Positions 8,948-15,932 of a stretch of 18,555 bases of DNA are shown piece by piece; positions within the stretch are counted from its first letter, which is position 1; every line of letters begins with the position of its first letter. The DNA is from UBA987 sp047620825 (lineage in GTDB: Bacteria; Bacteroidota; Bacteroidia; NS11-12g; UBA9320). Both the position numbers and the translations under genes were made by a program. The DNA is taken from contig JBLHOC010000051.1 of NCBI GenBank assembly GCA_047620825.1, positions 1 through 18,555 of the forward strand, read 5' to 3'. A model generated the notes under the pieces. It did no database searches, was not told the origin of the DNA, and was given only the letters and a program-made list of their open reading frames with translations.

Positions 8948-10039
8948 ATGATTAGAGGTGTTGTCCTTTTTCTCGTTACAACCTTATGTTCTGGTATAAC
9001 TTTCGGACAGGGCTATGTTGTAAAGACAGTTGAAATGGATGTTGGAGGTTGGCGTCCGCATGTTGTCAAATTGCCTTATCTCAATGACACAATAAATCCG
9101 AATACAACAGTCGTTGAAGAAATCAACAGGGCAATATTGAACCATTTTGATTTGGAGGAGTATGAAGTCAAACCAGAAGAAAATTACAATTGGTTTATTG
9201 ATACATTTATAATTGAACTCAACGACAATATTATTTATTATAACTTTCGAGCATCCTTTGTCAGTAACCGGGCTTACGACCACGATTGGGAAGTCTATTT
9301 TAATTTGAAGACAGGTGAAAAGTACAATGGACAATTTGTGGACTTCCATACCCTCTTTAAACCTGACCAATATTTGCCTTTTATTGAGTTGTATTGGAAG
9401 CCCAAAACTGTGGAAGCCCTAAGACAAGCCTATGCGTGTGAAGTGAATGGGTATATTGACGAACAACATTCCGTCTCAAGATACTTTATAAAAGACGATA
9501 GTATAAATCTCATTTCAATGAGTTATCGTGATTTCCCAACGATGTATTGGGAATGTGCTCCATATGTAAATTTTAAGTTAGGTGTTAAGGATATTCGTAC
9601 TTCTTTAACACCCGCAGGGAACGTTTTCATAGATGACATGTTGCAAGTTGGTGATTCAAAACTCAAGGTATTTGAAGGCAACCAGAGGTTTATAGAATCT
9701 GCTGTAGATGCTATGTATGTTTTCGGTAAAGTAGATAGCTTATATGCGATGAGCATGTATTTGGAAATTAATCGGGAGAAACACGAGGTATCCGGTTGGT
9801 ATTATTACGACAAGTACAAAACGAATATTGAGTTATCTGGAACCATAGGCGATGGCGAGATTTTGTTAAGTGAAAAAACGTCAAATGGTTTAGGAGGTGT
9901 GATTACATTTTCCTCAAAACAAGACGAAACGTTGGGTTTCTTCTCTAGTATGTACGACGTTGAAGGCACCTATTATAATCCAGTGAAGGACGAATTATAC
10001 CAAATATTGATAACTGACTTTTTAGTTTCACCGTTTTAA
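8948..10039 (+). CDS. secreted protein of unknown function with RsiV/DUF3298-like features
   Basis: A 363-residue protein with a signal peptide (VVLFLVTTLCSGITFG, cleavage near residue 20). The middle part has the pattern VYFNLKTGEKY...FHTLFKPDQYLPFIE (about 118-145), reminiscent of the DUF3298/RsiV-like extracytoplasmic domain; the resemblance is by eye. The C-terminal part contains SGWYYYDKYKTNIELSGTIG (282-301) followed by short strands, a pattern seen in other Bacteroidota periplasmic proteins. No enzyme motif is seen. It starts with ATG 4 bp after the permease stop, so it is the third gene of the exporter operon and may be a periplasmic accessory protein; that role is inference. Confidence 0.68.
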   Translation: MIRGVVLFLVTTLCSGITFGQGYVVKTVEMDVGGWRPHVVKLPYLNDTINPNTTVVEEINRAILNHFDLEEYEVKPEENYNWFIDTFIIELNDNIIYYNFRASFVSNRAYDHDWEVYFNLKTGEKYNGQFVDFHTLFKPDQYLPFIELYWKPKTVEALRQAYACEVNGYIDEQHSVSRYFIKDDSINLISMSYRDFPTMYWECAPYVNFKLGVKDIRTSLTPAGNVFIDDMLQVGDSKLKVFEGNQRFIESAVDAMYVFGKVDSLYAMSMYLEINREKHEVSGWYYYDKYKTNIELSGTIGDGEILLSEKTSNGLGGVITFSSKQDETLGFFSSMYDVEGTYYNPVKDELYQILITDFLVSPF

Positions 10040-10125
10040 GGTGGCCAATTTATAATCCTTTAATACGCTTTTTGTTTATAATACGTTCTGTTTACATAAC
10101 CTGTGTTAAAGGTATTGAGACACAC

Positions 10126-11352
10126 ATGGGTATATTTGAAGTCATGCAAAAAGGCGTTGCATTTTTAATTCTGATCGTTGGCATAATTATTTTCAATAAT
10201 GAACTTGCTGGTGCTCAAAATAACGAGACATTTACCACATTGGGGACACACTCCGATGATGTCGAGTCTGTCGCTGTATCTGGCAATGGGCAATATGTTG
10301 CTACTGGTTCTTGGGATAACACCGTACAAATATTTAAAGGTGATTCCACGTTTCCATACTTTCAAACATTAACTGGTCATAGAGCCGCTGTGTCGGCACT
10401 TGGGTTTAGTGGAACCGGTGATGTTTTGGTCACGGGTGGAAACGACTTTAAATTAATGGTATGGAGCAAAGTCGATAAAAAGCGATTTGAACTGGAAAAA
10501 GAGCTGAGTAATGTGCACACAGCAGGAATTAATTCCATTGTTGTTGGACCATCAGGAAACATGATTTACTCTGCCGGAGATGATGGGAAGATTGTGATTC
10601 ACAATCAACGATCAAATTCTAAATGGGTCATTGATAATAAAATTCCAACCAACTGTATCGCACTGAAAGGTCGTAGTTACATTCTTTGTGCTGACGAATC
10701 TGCAGTTGTGAAGTTGTATGATATCAATGGGAATAAGCTGAAAGAATATAAAGGACATAAGGATGTTGTAAATGCGGTGGCATGCAATGGTCAATATGTC
10801 TTGACTGGCAGCAGTGATAAAACGGCTGTCATCTGGGATGCGTTTAGTGGGAAGCAGAAGAATGTATTGCTTGGCCATCAATGGAAGATAAATTCTGTTG
10901 CAATCAGTGCGGATGGCAAATACGCGATTACAGGAAGTAGTGATGGGATGACTAAGATATGGGATATCACGACGGGGGAAGAAGTTAAGTCATATGCGGA
11001 AGCGAATGGCAAAGTGCGTCAAGTGACTATGTCAAAGGATATGCGCTATATCTTCTCAGCCTATCAAGTTGATTCAATTGGGCAAAACCCAACGTATGGT
11101 TTATCTGTTTGGCACACTGGGATGTCCTTTGCCTTTAGTAATTCAGAAATGGCGATGAGACTAAAACGTCTTGAAAAGCAGCGTACAATGAGAAAGTCTT
11201 TTGAAAAACAGCGGACATTGAGAAAGTCTTATGGAGCAGGCAGTGGAACAAAACCTGAACCTAAACCGAATCCTGAACCAGAAAAAATAGAGTTAAAAGG
11301 TGAGGTGATTACCGATACAGATGAAATCCAAATTACAATAGAAGATGAGTAG
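10126..11352 (+). CDS. secreted WD40 beta-propeller protein with charged C-terminal tail
   Basis: An exported protein with a hydrophobic signal VAFLILIVGIIIF and likely cleavage after ELAGA. Seven WD40-like blades can be read, for example HSDDVESVAVSGNGQYVATG, HRAAVSALGFSG, HTAGINSIVVGPSG, HKDVVNAVACNGQYVLTG and HQWKINSVAISADGKYAITG. Two blades are irregular. This makes a complete seven-bladed propeller, a scaffold with no predicted catalysis. The tail after the propeller holds a duplicated decapeptide (EKQRTMRKSF/EKQRTLRKSY), a P-E-P-K linker and an acidic end. The frame extends upstream to a TTG at 10072, but ATG 10126 or ATG 10144 gives a normal signal peptide; 10126 is chosen and 10144 is a close alternative. 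It overlaps the RidA-family gene by 8 bp. Confidence 0.82.
   Translation: MGIFEVMQKGVAFLILIVGIIIFNNELAGAQNNETFTTLGTHSDDVESVAVSGNGQYVATGSWDNTVQIFKGDSTFPYFQTLTGHRAAVSALGFSGTGDVLVTGGNDFKLMVWSKVDKKRFELEKELSNVHTAGINSIVVGPSGNMIYSAGDDGKIVIHNQRSNSKWVIDNKIPTNCIALKGRSYILCADESAVVKLYDINGNKLKEYKGHKDVVNAVACNGQYVLTGSSDKTAVIWDAFSGKQKNVLLGHQWKINSVAISADGKYAITGSSDGMTKIWDITTGEEVKSYAEANGKVRQVTMSKDMRYIFSAYQVDSIGQNPTYGLSVWHTGMSFAFSNSEMAMRLKRLEKQRTMRKSFEKQRTLRKSYGAGSGTKPEPKPNPEPEKIELKGEVITDTDEIQITIEDE
11171..11230 (+). repeat. 30-bp tandem duplication in the WD40 protein tail
   Basis: Two adjacent 30-bp units (11171-11200 and 11201-11230) match at 27 of 30 positions. They encode the basic decapeptides EKQRTMRKSF and EKQRTLRKSY, which lie between the propeller and a proline-rich linker. 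Confidence 0.85.
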
Positions 11353-11761
11353 CGAAAAATTTGATTCAAGCAAAGCACCTGAACCAGTTGGTTCATATCC
11401 TCATGCTAGAAAAGTTGGGGATTTATTGTTTTTAAGTGGGGTAGGGCCACGTGAAAGAGGAACGAAGAAAATACCTGGTGTTGAATTAAACGATCAGGGG
11501 GAAATTGAAAGTTATGATATCGAAGCACAGTGTCATTCAGTGTTTCGTAATATAAAATACATATTGGAGGATGCTGGTAGCAGTTGGGACAACATCGTAG
11601 ATGTTACCGTGTTTTTAACCAACATGAAAGACGATTTCAAAACGTATAATCGCTTATATGCTGAATACTTTAAAGACAATCAACCTTGTCGGACAACACT
11701 TGAAATTAATTGCTTACCAACGCCCATTGGTATTGAGTTGAAGGTGATAGCTACCGTATAG
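11345..11761 (+). CDS. RidA (YjgF) family protein, 2-aminomuconate-deaminase-like
   Basis: A 138-residue member of the RidA/YER057c/UK114 family, trimeric enzymes that hydrolyse enamine/imine intermediates. The catalytic arginine is in CRTTLEI (R116) and the conserved glutamate in IELKVIA (E131). The segments SYPHARKVGDLLFLSGVGPR and the insert after it resemble the 2-aminomuconate deaminase branch used in kynurenine/2-aminophenol degradation more than generic RidA. No other kynurenine genes are in the window, so that substrate is only suggested. ATG 11345 lies within the end of the WD40 gene (8-bp overlap). Its stop TAG (11759-11761) is the first three bases of a heptamer repeat. Confidence 0.85.
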   Translation: MSSEKFDSSKAPEPVGSYPHARKVGDLLFLSGVGPRERGTKKIPGVELNDQGEIESYDIEAQCHSVFRNIKYILEDAGSSWDNIVDVTVFLTNMKDDFKTYNRLYAEYFKDNQPCRTTLEINCLPTPIGIELKVIATV

Positions 11762-11793
11762 GCACTAGGGATTAGCCATTAGGCATTAGGGAG
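11759..11793 (+). repeat. solo heptamer repeat starting at the ridA stop codon
   Basis: Five consecutive 7-bp units of the form TAGSSAY: TAGGCAC at 11759, TAGGGAT at 11766, TAGCCAT at 11773, TAGGCAT at 11780 and TAGGGAG at 11787. The first TAG is the ridA stop. A purine-rich stretch (GAGAAAAGAGAG...) follows to about 11825. The same heptamers occur at 15898-15932 and 16404-16616. Confidence 0.85.
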
Positions 11794-12053
11794 AAAAGAG
11801 AGAAAAGAAAATAGAAAATAGATATTAAGTGTAGTTGCTAAGAGTCGAGGGAAATTCAGGGTTACTTGAACAATTATAGTTTTTCGGATTTAGAAATTTA
11901 GTCAGGTTTTGTAACAAACCGACGTCTATCTATTGAAACTTGTAATTAGAACAAGTTTTAGGTACTTCGTTGGCCTTCTGTTTTTAATGGGAGGCTTTTT
12001 TTTGTCTGAACTTGAAACACATGATGTATTTTGCGCCTCAACTAAAAAGCATC
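11794..12053. other. intergenic stretch with two hairpins
   Basis: Between the heptamer repeat and the next gene there is no supportable coding sequence. The first 30 bases are purine-rich. A hairpin with a 10-bp stem (one G-T pair) and a 7-nt loop lies at 11934-11960. A second hairpin followed by T8 is annotated separately as a terminator. The promoter of the 12054 gene should lie downstream of that or within it, but I see no clear consensus. Confidence 0.5.
11973..12003 (+). terminator. probable intrinsic terminator downstream of ridA
   Basis: GCCTTC (11973-11978) can pair with GGGAGGC (11989-11995), with one or two G-T pairs and a 9-10 nt loop. A run of eight T follows (11996-12003). It would end the WD40-ridA transcript, about 210 bp after the ridA stop and 50 bp before the next start. 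Confidence 0.55.
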
Positions 12054-12584
12054 ATGAAAATCGTAAAGTCATTCGTATTAATTCTCTCAATTTTTGGACT
12101 TAACTCCGCATCTGCTCAGACGGAGGTTATCTTAAAATATTCTTCGGAATCAGCTTTAACCGTGAATGGACTTCAAGTTACGAGTTCAACAAAGCCAAGT
12201 GAATTAATCGCAGTATTGGGTACGGCATCTAGGACAATTGAGAACAAGCACGGGGAAACTGCGTATTACTATGACGCTGTTGGGTTGATGTTTGCGTCAA
12301 AAGCGGATGTAGTGAACATTGTAGGTGTAAATTACAATTGGGATGGAGATGAGAAATTCCCTAAAACATCCTTTACGGGAAGTTTAAGCTTGGGCGAATT
12401 ATCGGTAACCAAAGAGACTGTAAGTAAGGATGTGGCTGGAATCAAGAACGTGACTTTTAAATGCCCGATTCCTTTGATGTGTCTTTCTGAAGATCAGACT
12501 GTTGAGGTGAAGTGTGCCGTTGCTTTTAATAAGAAGAAATTGTCGCAGATCGTATTCTTAATTGCCGACCCTTCTAAAGAGTAA
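12054..12584 (+). CDS. small secreted protein of unknown function (DUF7738-like)
   Basis: A 176-residue protein with a signal peptide (MKIVKSFVLILSIFGLNSASA). The mature part begins by setting out a short beta domain: LTVNGLQV, SELIAVLGTASRTIE and YYYDAVGLMF. NYNWDGDEKFPKTSFTGSL (residues 95-113) follows, with a C-terminal strand IVFLIAD. This NG-x-LG-x-YD-x-GL layout resembles a family of Bacteroidota hypothetical proteins (DUF7738); the name is from memory and uncertain. The frame extends upstream to TTG 12012, but ATG 12054 gives a clean signal peptide. The ribE remnant begins 8 bp after its stop, so this gene marks the probable left edge of the rearranged segment. Confidence 0.65.
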   Translation: MKIVKSFVLILSIFGLNSASAQTEVILKYSSESALTVNGLQVTSSTKPSELIAVLGTASRTIENKHGETAYYYDAVGLMFASKADVVNIVGVNYNWDGDEKFPKTSFTGSLSLGELSVTKETVSKDVAGIKNVTFKCPIPLMCLSEDQTVEVKCAVAFNKKKLSQIVFLIADPSKE

Positions 12585-12591
12585 AGCGTTT

Positions 12592-12734
12592 AGGCTTTAA
12601 CCATCTTAGCGATGTACTTGCCGAGTATGTCAAATTCTAAATTGACAGTTGAATCTATTTCAATGTCCTTAAAATTTGTGTGTTCGTACGTGTAGGGAAT
12701 AATGGCGGCTGAAAGAGAATCAGTAACTCTAAAC
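12592..12734 (-). pseudogene. ribE: remnant of the 3' end of a ribE gene
   Basis: Read on the minus strand this encodes IIPYTYEHTNFKDIEI and then EFDILGKYIAKM, ending KMVKA and TAA at 12592. It aligns with residues 152-191 of the intact RibE at 14541-15128: 35 of 40 residues and 103 of 120 nucleotides agree in the clearest 40 codons. Ten of the 15 differing codons are synonymous, so the copies diverged under selection for protein function. There is no start and no N-terminal domain. Homology fades at about 12734. The orientation is the same as the intact gene. Confidence 0.85.
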
Positions 12735-12774
12735 TAATTATTGTAATTTGCCAAATGAACCAAATGAACTAAAT

Positions 12775-14019
12775 ATGATAAAATCATTTCTAGTACTAGC
12801 GATTATTGTTGGACAAAGCTGTTACGCATTTTGCCAGGATACGACTGCGGTTTATTTTAACAGTTATTCAAAAAGAACGTCTAATGCTTCTGGGGTTTTT
12901 AAGCTGGTAGTGCCAAAAAATGACACGGTCTATTACTCTGGGGAGTCACATACCATAAAATTTCCAAACGAATTCAAATACAGCGATACCGCATTTACAA
13001 CTATCTTTTTTACGGGTAACCCGAATTCTATTTTCAGCAGGGAATTAGGCGTTTTGGTAGGAGATTATAAATCAAAAAAGCCAACGTTTTATATAGACAG
13101 AAATGGAAATAACAATTATTCTGATGATGGCAAACCTATAGTTTTTTTAAATGACTCAATACTTGATGTGTATTTAGATAATAGTGAAGACCCCAATTGC
13201 AAGTTTGGTGTCCGCTTATTTTACCGTACATATAAATTCGGCGACCAGAAATTTTTATCACAAATGGGACCACTAGCCAAGAAAAATCAGTTTGCGTCTA
13301 TTGAGTATTGGCTGGGTGAATTCAGATTAAACAATAGAATTAATTCCATCACCGTAGACAGTTTTATTGTCCTGATTGGACTTCATGATTATAACTGTAA
13401 TGGAACCTATAATGACGTTGGAAAAGACAAAGTAATTTTTGGAAACAAGTTTGACAACTCAATATCAACAAGATTACAACATGGAGCCATTGTGATCTCT
13501 GATACCACGAGGGTTCTAATCAACAATGTGGTATATGATATTCGAGAGATTGCCAAGGATGGTAGTGCACTAACCTTGATAAAATGTAAGGATTCGTGTC
13601 GTATTGAAAAGAAGATACAGAATGGCATGAAGCTTACACATACGGCTTTAGTAGCCCTTGACTCGTCCAACGTGTATTTAGATGAGATTCAAGATTCCAA
13701 CAAGTATTTGCTAATAGACGTCTGGGGACTTTGGTGTAAGGCTTGTATAAATCAGTTGCCGAGATTGGAAGAACTCTACCGTGAGCGCAAAGAGAATCTT
13801 CAAATCGTTAGCTTGAATTGGGGCGATTATCCTCAGACTGTTTACACCTATTTAAATGAAAATGCATCGCATTGGCCGGATCAGTTGTTTGCCAACAAAC
13901 AATTCTTAAAAGACTACATGGTGGATAGTTATCCAAATTACATATTGGTAGGGAAGGATGGCGTGATTATAAAACTTGGGACTAACCTTACAGAGGTGAA
14001 AGAAATTATTGGTGAATGA
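12775..14019 (+). CDS. secreted TlpA/ResA-like thioredoxin-fold protein
   Basis: A 414-residue protein with a signal peptide (MIKSFLVLAIIVGQSCYAFC). The N-terminal 300 residues are a beta-rich domain of unknown family, with aspartate/asparagine-rich segments DRNGNNNYSDDG and DYNCNGTYNDVG that look like calcium-binding loops. The C-terminal ~110 residues are thioredoxin-like: LLIDVWGLWCKACINQLPRL carries the redox pair C321 and C324, followed by LQIVSLNWGD, SYPNYILVGKDG (cis-proline region) and a final helix. It is expected to act in the periplasm as a thiol-disulfide oxidoreductase. The frame extends to TTG 12748, but ATG 12775 precedes the signal peptide directly. It overlaps the next gene by 4 bp (ATGA). 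Confidence 0.75.
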   Translation: MIKSFLVLAIIVGQSCYAFCQDTTAVYFNSYSKRTSNASGVFKLVVPKNDTVYYSGESHTIKFPNEFKYSDTAFTTIFFTGNPNSIFSRELGVLVGDYKSKKPTFYIDRNGNNNYSDDGKPIVFLNDSILDVYLDNSEDPNCKFGVRLFYRTYKFGDQKFLSQMGPLAKKNQFASIEYWLGEFRLNNRINSITVDSFIVLIGLHDYNCNGTYNDVGKDKVIFGNKFDNSISTRLQHGAIVISDTTRVLINNVVYDIREIAKDGSALTLIKCKDSCRIEKKIQNGMKLTHTALVALDSSNVYLDEIQDSNKYLLIDVWGLWCKACINQLPRLEELYRERKENLQIVSLNWGDYPQTVYTYLNENASHWPDQLFANKQFLKDYMVDSYPNYILVGKDGVIIKLGTNLTEVKEIIGE

Positions 14020-14465
14020 CCAAAAAGAAAAATATATTATTAGTTACGGGTCTACTTTTCATTCTTCAAGTAATTGTATTCCAAGATTACATTCTGCCAA
14101 TTCAATGGGGGCAGGTGAAAGTTCAAGGACTAGCTTGTACTTGTCCAGATGAAACTGTATTGAATGGACAATTGTATCTCAGATCAGTGACACCAGACAG
14201 TTTGAAAGTCTATCACCTAGATTATTCAGAAATTTATGTAACAGAACGTCCAGCTACGGATTTTGATCCTATGGGAGTTGACGAATATATAATCAGAGGT
14301 CAAATAATTGGCAAAGACCAAGTGGATGAGAGTTCCACCTGGAACCCTAAATTTCAAGTGGATACTTGGAGGCCTGTTAATATAATTATTGACTTAATAG
14401 TTAAAGGATTACTAGTTATAGAGTTAATAGGTCTTGGACTTATAGTAATCATAATGGAAACTTGA
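14016..14465 (+). CDS. small two-helix membrane protein of unknown function
   Basis: A 149-residue protein. One hydrophobic segment is at the N-terminus (about 7-28) and one at the C-terminus (about 124-146), with a roughly 95-residue domain between them that probably faces the periplasm. That domain starts with the cysteine pair in LACTCPDE and contains GQLYLRSVTPDSLKVYHLDY. The two close cysteines make it a possible partner or substrate of the TlpA-like oxidoreductase. Its ATG overlaps that gene's stop (ATGA), indicating translational coupling. No known family recognised. Confidence 0.65.
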   Translation: MTKKKNILLVTGLLFILQVIVFQDYILPIQWGQVKVQGLACTCPDETVLNGQLYLRSVTPDSLKVYHLDYSEIYVTERPATDFDPMGVDEYIIRGQIIGKDQVDESSTWNPKFQVDTWRPVNIIIDLIVKGLLVIELIGLGLIVIIMET

Positions 14466-14540
14466 AAGATGTAATAAGACTTTGAATCAATGACAAATCT
14501 TGTCGCATACAGATTGTTACAACCTTCACTCATCCAAAAT

Positions 14541-15128
14541 TCAACCCTTCGGCAACATCTTAAGGATGTATTTACCTAGGATGTCAAATTCTATATTGAC
14601 AGTAGAACCTATTTCAATATCTTTAAAATTCGTGTGTTCGTAGGTGTAGGGAATAATGGCTACAGAAAAAGAATCAGCTCCTGAATTAAACACGGTCAAA
14701 CTTGTCCCGTTTATGGTGATAGAGCCCTTCTCCACCGTAATTTGACCAACAGCTGGTTGATATTTAAAAGTAAACATCCAACTTCCTTCTTGATCTTTTT
14801 TATCCGTACAAATAGCGGTTGTATCTACATGGCCTTGAACCATGTGGCCATCAAGTCTATCGCCCATTTTTAGACAACGTTCTAAATTTACATGTGTACC
14901 AACTTGCCAATCCGCTAAATTTGATTTGTCAAGTGTTTCTTGAATGGCTGTAACTGTATGCGTATTTGTATCACAAGCGGTTACTGTTAAGCATACACCG
15001 TTATGCGCGACACTTTGGTCGATTTTGAGTTCATTAGAAATTGTTGAAGCAATGGTGAAATGCACGTTTGTCCCTTCATGTTGAACATGTGTCACTTTTC
15101 CTAAATCTTCAATTATTCCAGTAAACAT
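14541..15128 (-). CDS. ribE: riboflavin synthase, alpha subunit
   Basis: A 195-residue protein with the two tandem lumazine-binding barrels of riboflavin synthase, which converts two 6,7-dimethyl-8-ribityllumazine molecules into riboflavin. The N-barrel opens with MFTGIIEDLGKV and has SVAHNGVCLTV (39-49). The C-barrel has HMVQGHVDTT (95-104) and GSITINGTSLTV (135-146). The ATG (15128) follows the sdhB stop with no gap, so ribE is probably the last gene of the sdh transcript. Supply of flavin alongside a flavoprotein complex fits, but that is inference. A diverged copy of its 3' end lies at 12592-12734. In other naming schemes this gene is ribC. Confidence 0.95.
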   Translation of the reverse strand: MFTGIIEDLGKVTHVQHEGTNVHFTIASTISNELKIDQSVAHNGVCLTVTACDTNTHTVTAIQETLDKSNLADWQVGTHVNLERCLKMGDRLDGHMVQGHVDTTAICTDKKDQEGSWMFTFKYQPAVGQITVEKGSITINGTSLTVFNSGADSFSVAIIPYTYEHTNFKDIEIGSTVNIEFDILGKYILKMLPKG

Positions 15129-15878
15129 TTAATCTTCTTTTATCGATGCAGACAAATACTCACGATTCATTCGTGCGATATTTGTTAATGAGATTCCTTT
15201 TGGACATTCAACTTCACAAGCTCCTGTGTTTGTGCAATTACCAAATCCTTCTTTATCCATTTGATTAACCATGTTTAATACACGATCTGCGGCTTCCACC
15301 CGTCCTTGCGGTAGTAATGCATATTGCGACACCTTAGCACTAACAAACAACATGGCAGAAGAGTTCTTACAAGTCGCAACACAGGCGCCACAACCAATAC
15401 ACGTGGCAGCATCCATAGCTTCATCGGCGTCAGCCTTAGGAATAGGAATTGCGTTCGCATCTTGCGTGTTACCAGAAGTATTTACAGATATATAACCTCC
15501 CGCTTGCTGAATACGATCAAAGGCAGTACGATCTACAACTAAGTCTTTGATTACAGGAAAAGCTTTTGCTCTAAAAGGTTCTATATGGATCGTGTCTCCA
15601 TCCTTGAACATGCGCATATGTAACTGGCATGTGGTTACACCTCTATCAGGTCCGTGGGCCTCACCATTGATGTGTAAGGAACACATACCACAGATGCCTT
15701 CACGACAATCATGGTCAAACGCTACAGGCTCTTCACCAGTATTCACCAATTGCTCGTTTAAAACGTCAAGCATTTCTAAAAACGACATGTGATCGGAAAT
15801 TTCCGTCACATTGTACGTTACCATTTGCCCTTTGTCTTGCGAATCTTTCTGTCTCCAGATTTTGAGTGTTAAATTCAT
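15129..15878 (-). CDS. sdhB: succinate dehydrogenase/fumarate reductase iron-sulfur subunit
   Basis: A 249-residue subunit that carries electrons from the flavoprotein to quinone. The [2Fe-2S] ligands are in CREGICGMC with a later cysteine (C58, C63, C66, C84). The second motif is CIGCGACVATC (C160, C163, C166, C170). The third is CTNTGACEVECP (C215, C221, C225). Together they bind the [4Fe-4S] and [3Fe-4S] clusters. The sequence is of the Bacteroides/Wolinella-like class that works with a single cytochrome b subunit. It abuts ribE. It lies 718 bp from the sdhA end, an unusual gap filled by a four-helix-bundle gene and repeats. Confidence 0.96.
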   Translation of the reverse strand: MNLTLKIWRQKDSQDKGQMVTYNVTEISDHMSFLEMLDVLNEQLVNTGEEPVAFDHDCREGICGMCSLHINGEAHGPDRGVTTCQLHMRMFKDGDTIHIEPFRAKAFPVIKDLVVDRTAFDRIQQAGGYISVNTSGNTQDANAIPIPKADADEAMDAATCIGCGACVATCKNSSAMLFVSAKVSQYALLPQGRVEAADRVLNMVNQMDKEGFGNCTNTGACEVECPKGISLTNIARMNREYLSASIKED

Positions 15879-15897
15879 TTTCTATCTTTTTTGCAAC

Positions 15898-15932
15898 GAG
15901 CCATTAGCCACTAAGCACCAGGAGTTAGGGTT
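15898..15932 (+). repeat. left heptamer repeat, inverted relative to the right copy
   Basis: Degenerate heptamers GAGCCAT, TAGCCAC, TAAGCAC, CAGGAGT, then TAGGGTT. Compared with the reverse complement of 16404-16438, 27 of 35 positions agree. It overlaps the last codons and TAG stop (15911-15913) of the four-helix-bundle gene and begins 19 bp upstream of the sdhB start. Confidence 0.75.

Larger units (their letters stand above)
12592..14540. other. putative acquired segment bounded by two ribE 3' ends
   Basis: The segment begins with the ribE remnant and ends where the intact ribE ends, so both boundaries are ribE 3' ends in direct orientation. Inside lie only the TlpA-like and small membrane protein genes, on the opposite strand. 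No integrase, transposase or tRNA is present. Acquisition by recombination with a relative's ribE region, or site-specific integration at the ribE 3' end, would both leave this pattern; so would an old duplication followed by deletion. Confidence 0.55.

Noticed and set aside
10072..10101. Bacteroidota promoter (TTG, 19 nt, TACATAAC) before the WD40 gene
   Set aside because: The -7 element matches only TA of TAnnTTTG; too weak to call.
10072..10125. WD40 protein starting at TTG 10072
   Set aside because: It would put 18-24 polar residues ahead of a normal signal peptide; ATG 10126 or 10144 fits export better.
12012..12053. TTG start at 12012 for the small secreted protein, and likewise TTG 12748 for the TlpA-like protein
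   Set aside because: In both cases a downstream ATG (12054, 12775) begins a textbook signal peptide and the extra residues are unlike one.
12592..12734. A short real gene on the minus strand
   Set aside because: It has no start codon context and corresponds to an internal-to-C-terminal piece of RibE only, so it is a remnant.
14492..14504. Terminator between the 149-residue gene and ribE
   Set aside because: GACAA-ATC-TTGTC is only a 5-bp AT-rich stem with no T-run after it on either strand.
15271..15792. Plus-strand open frames inside sdhB
   Set aside because: They are shadows of the conserved iron-sulfur subunit and show no domain, signal or neighbour support.
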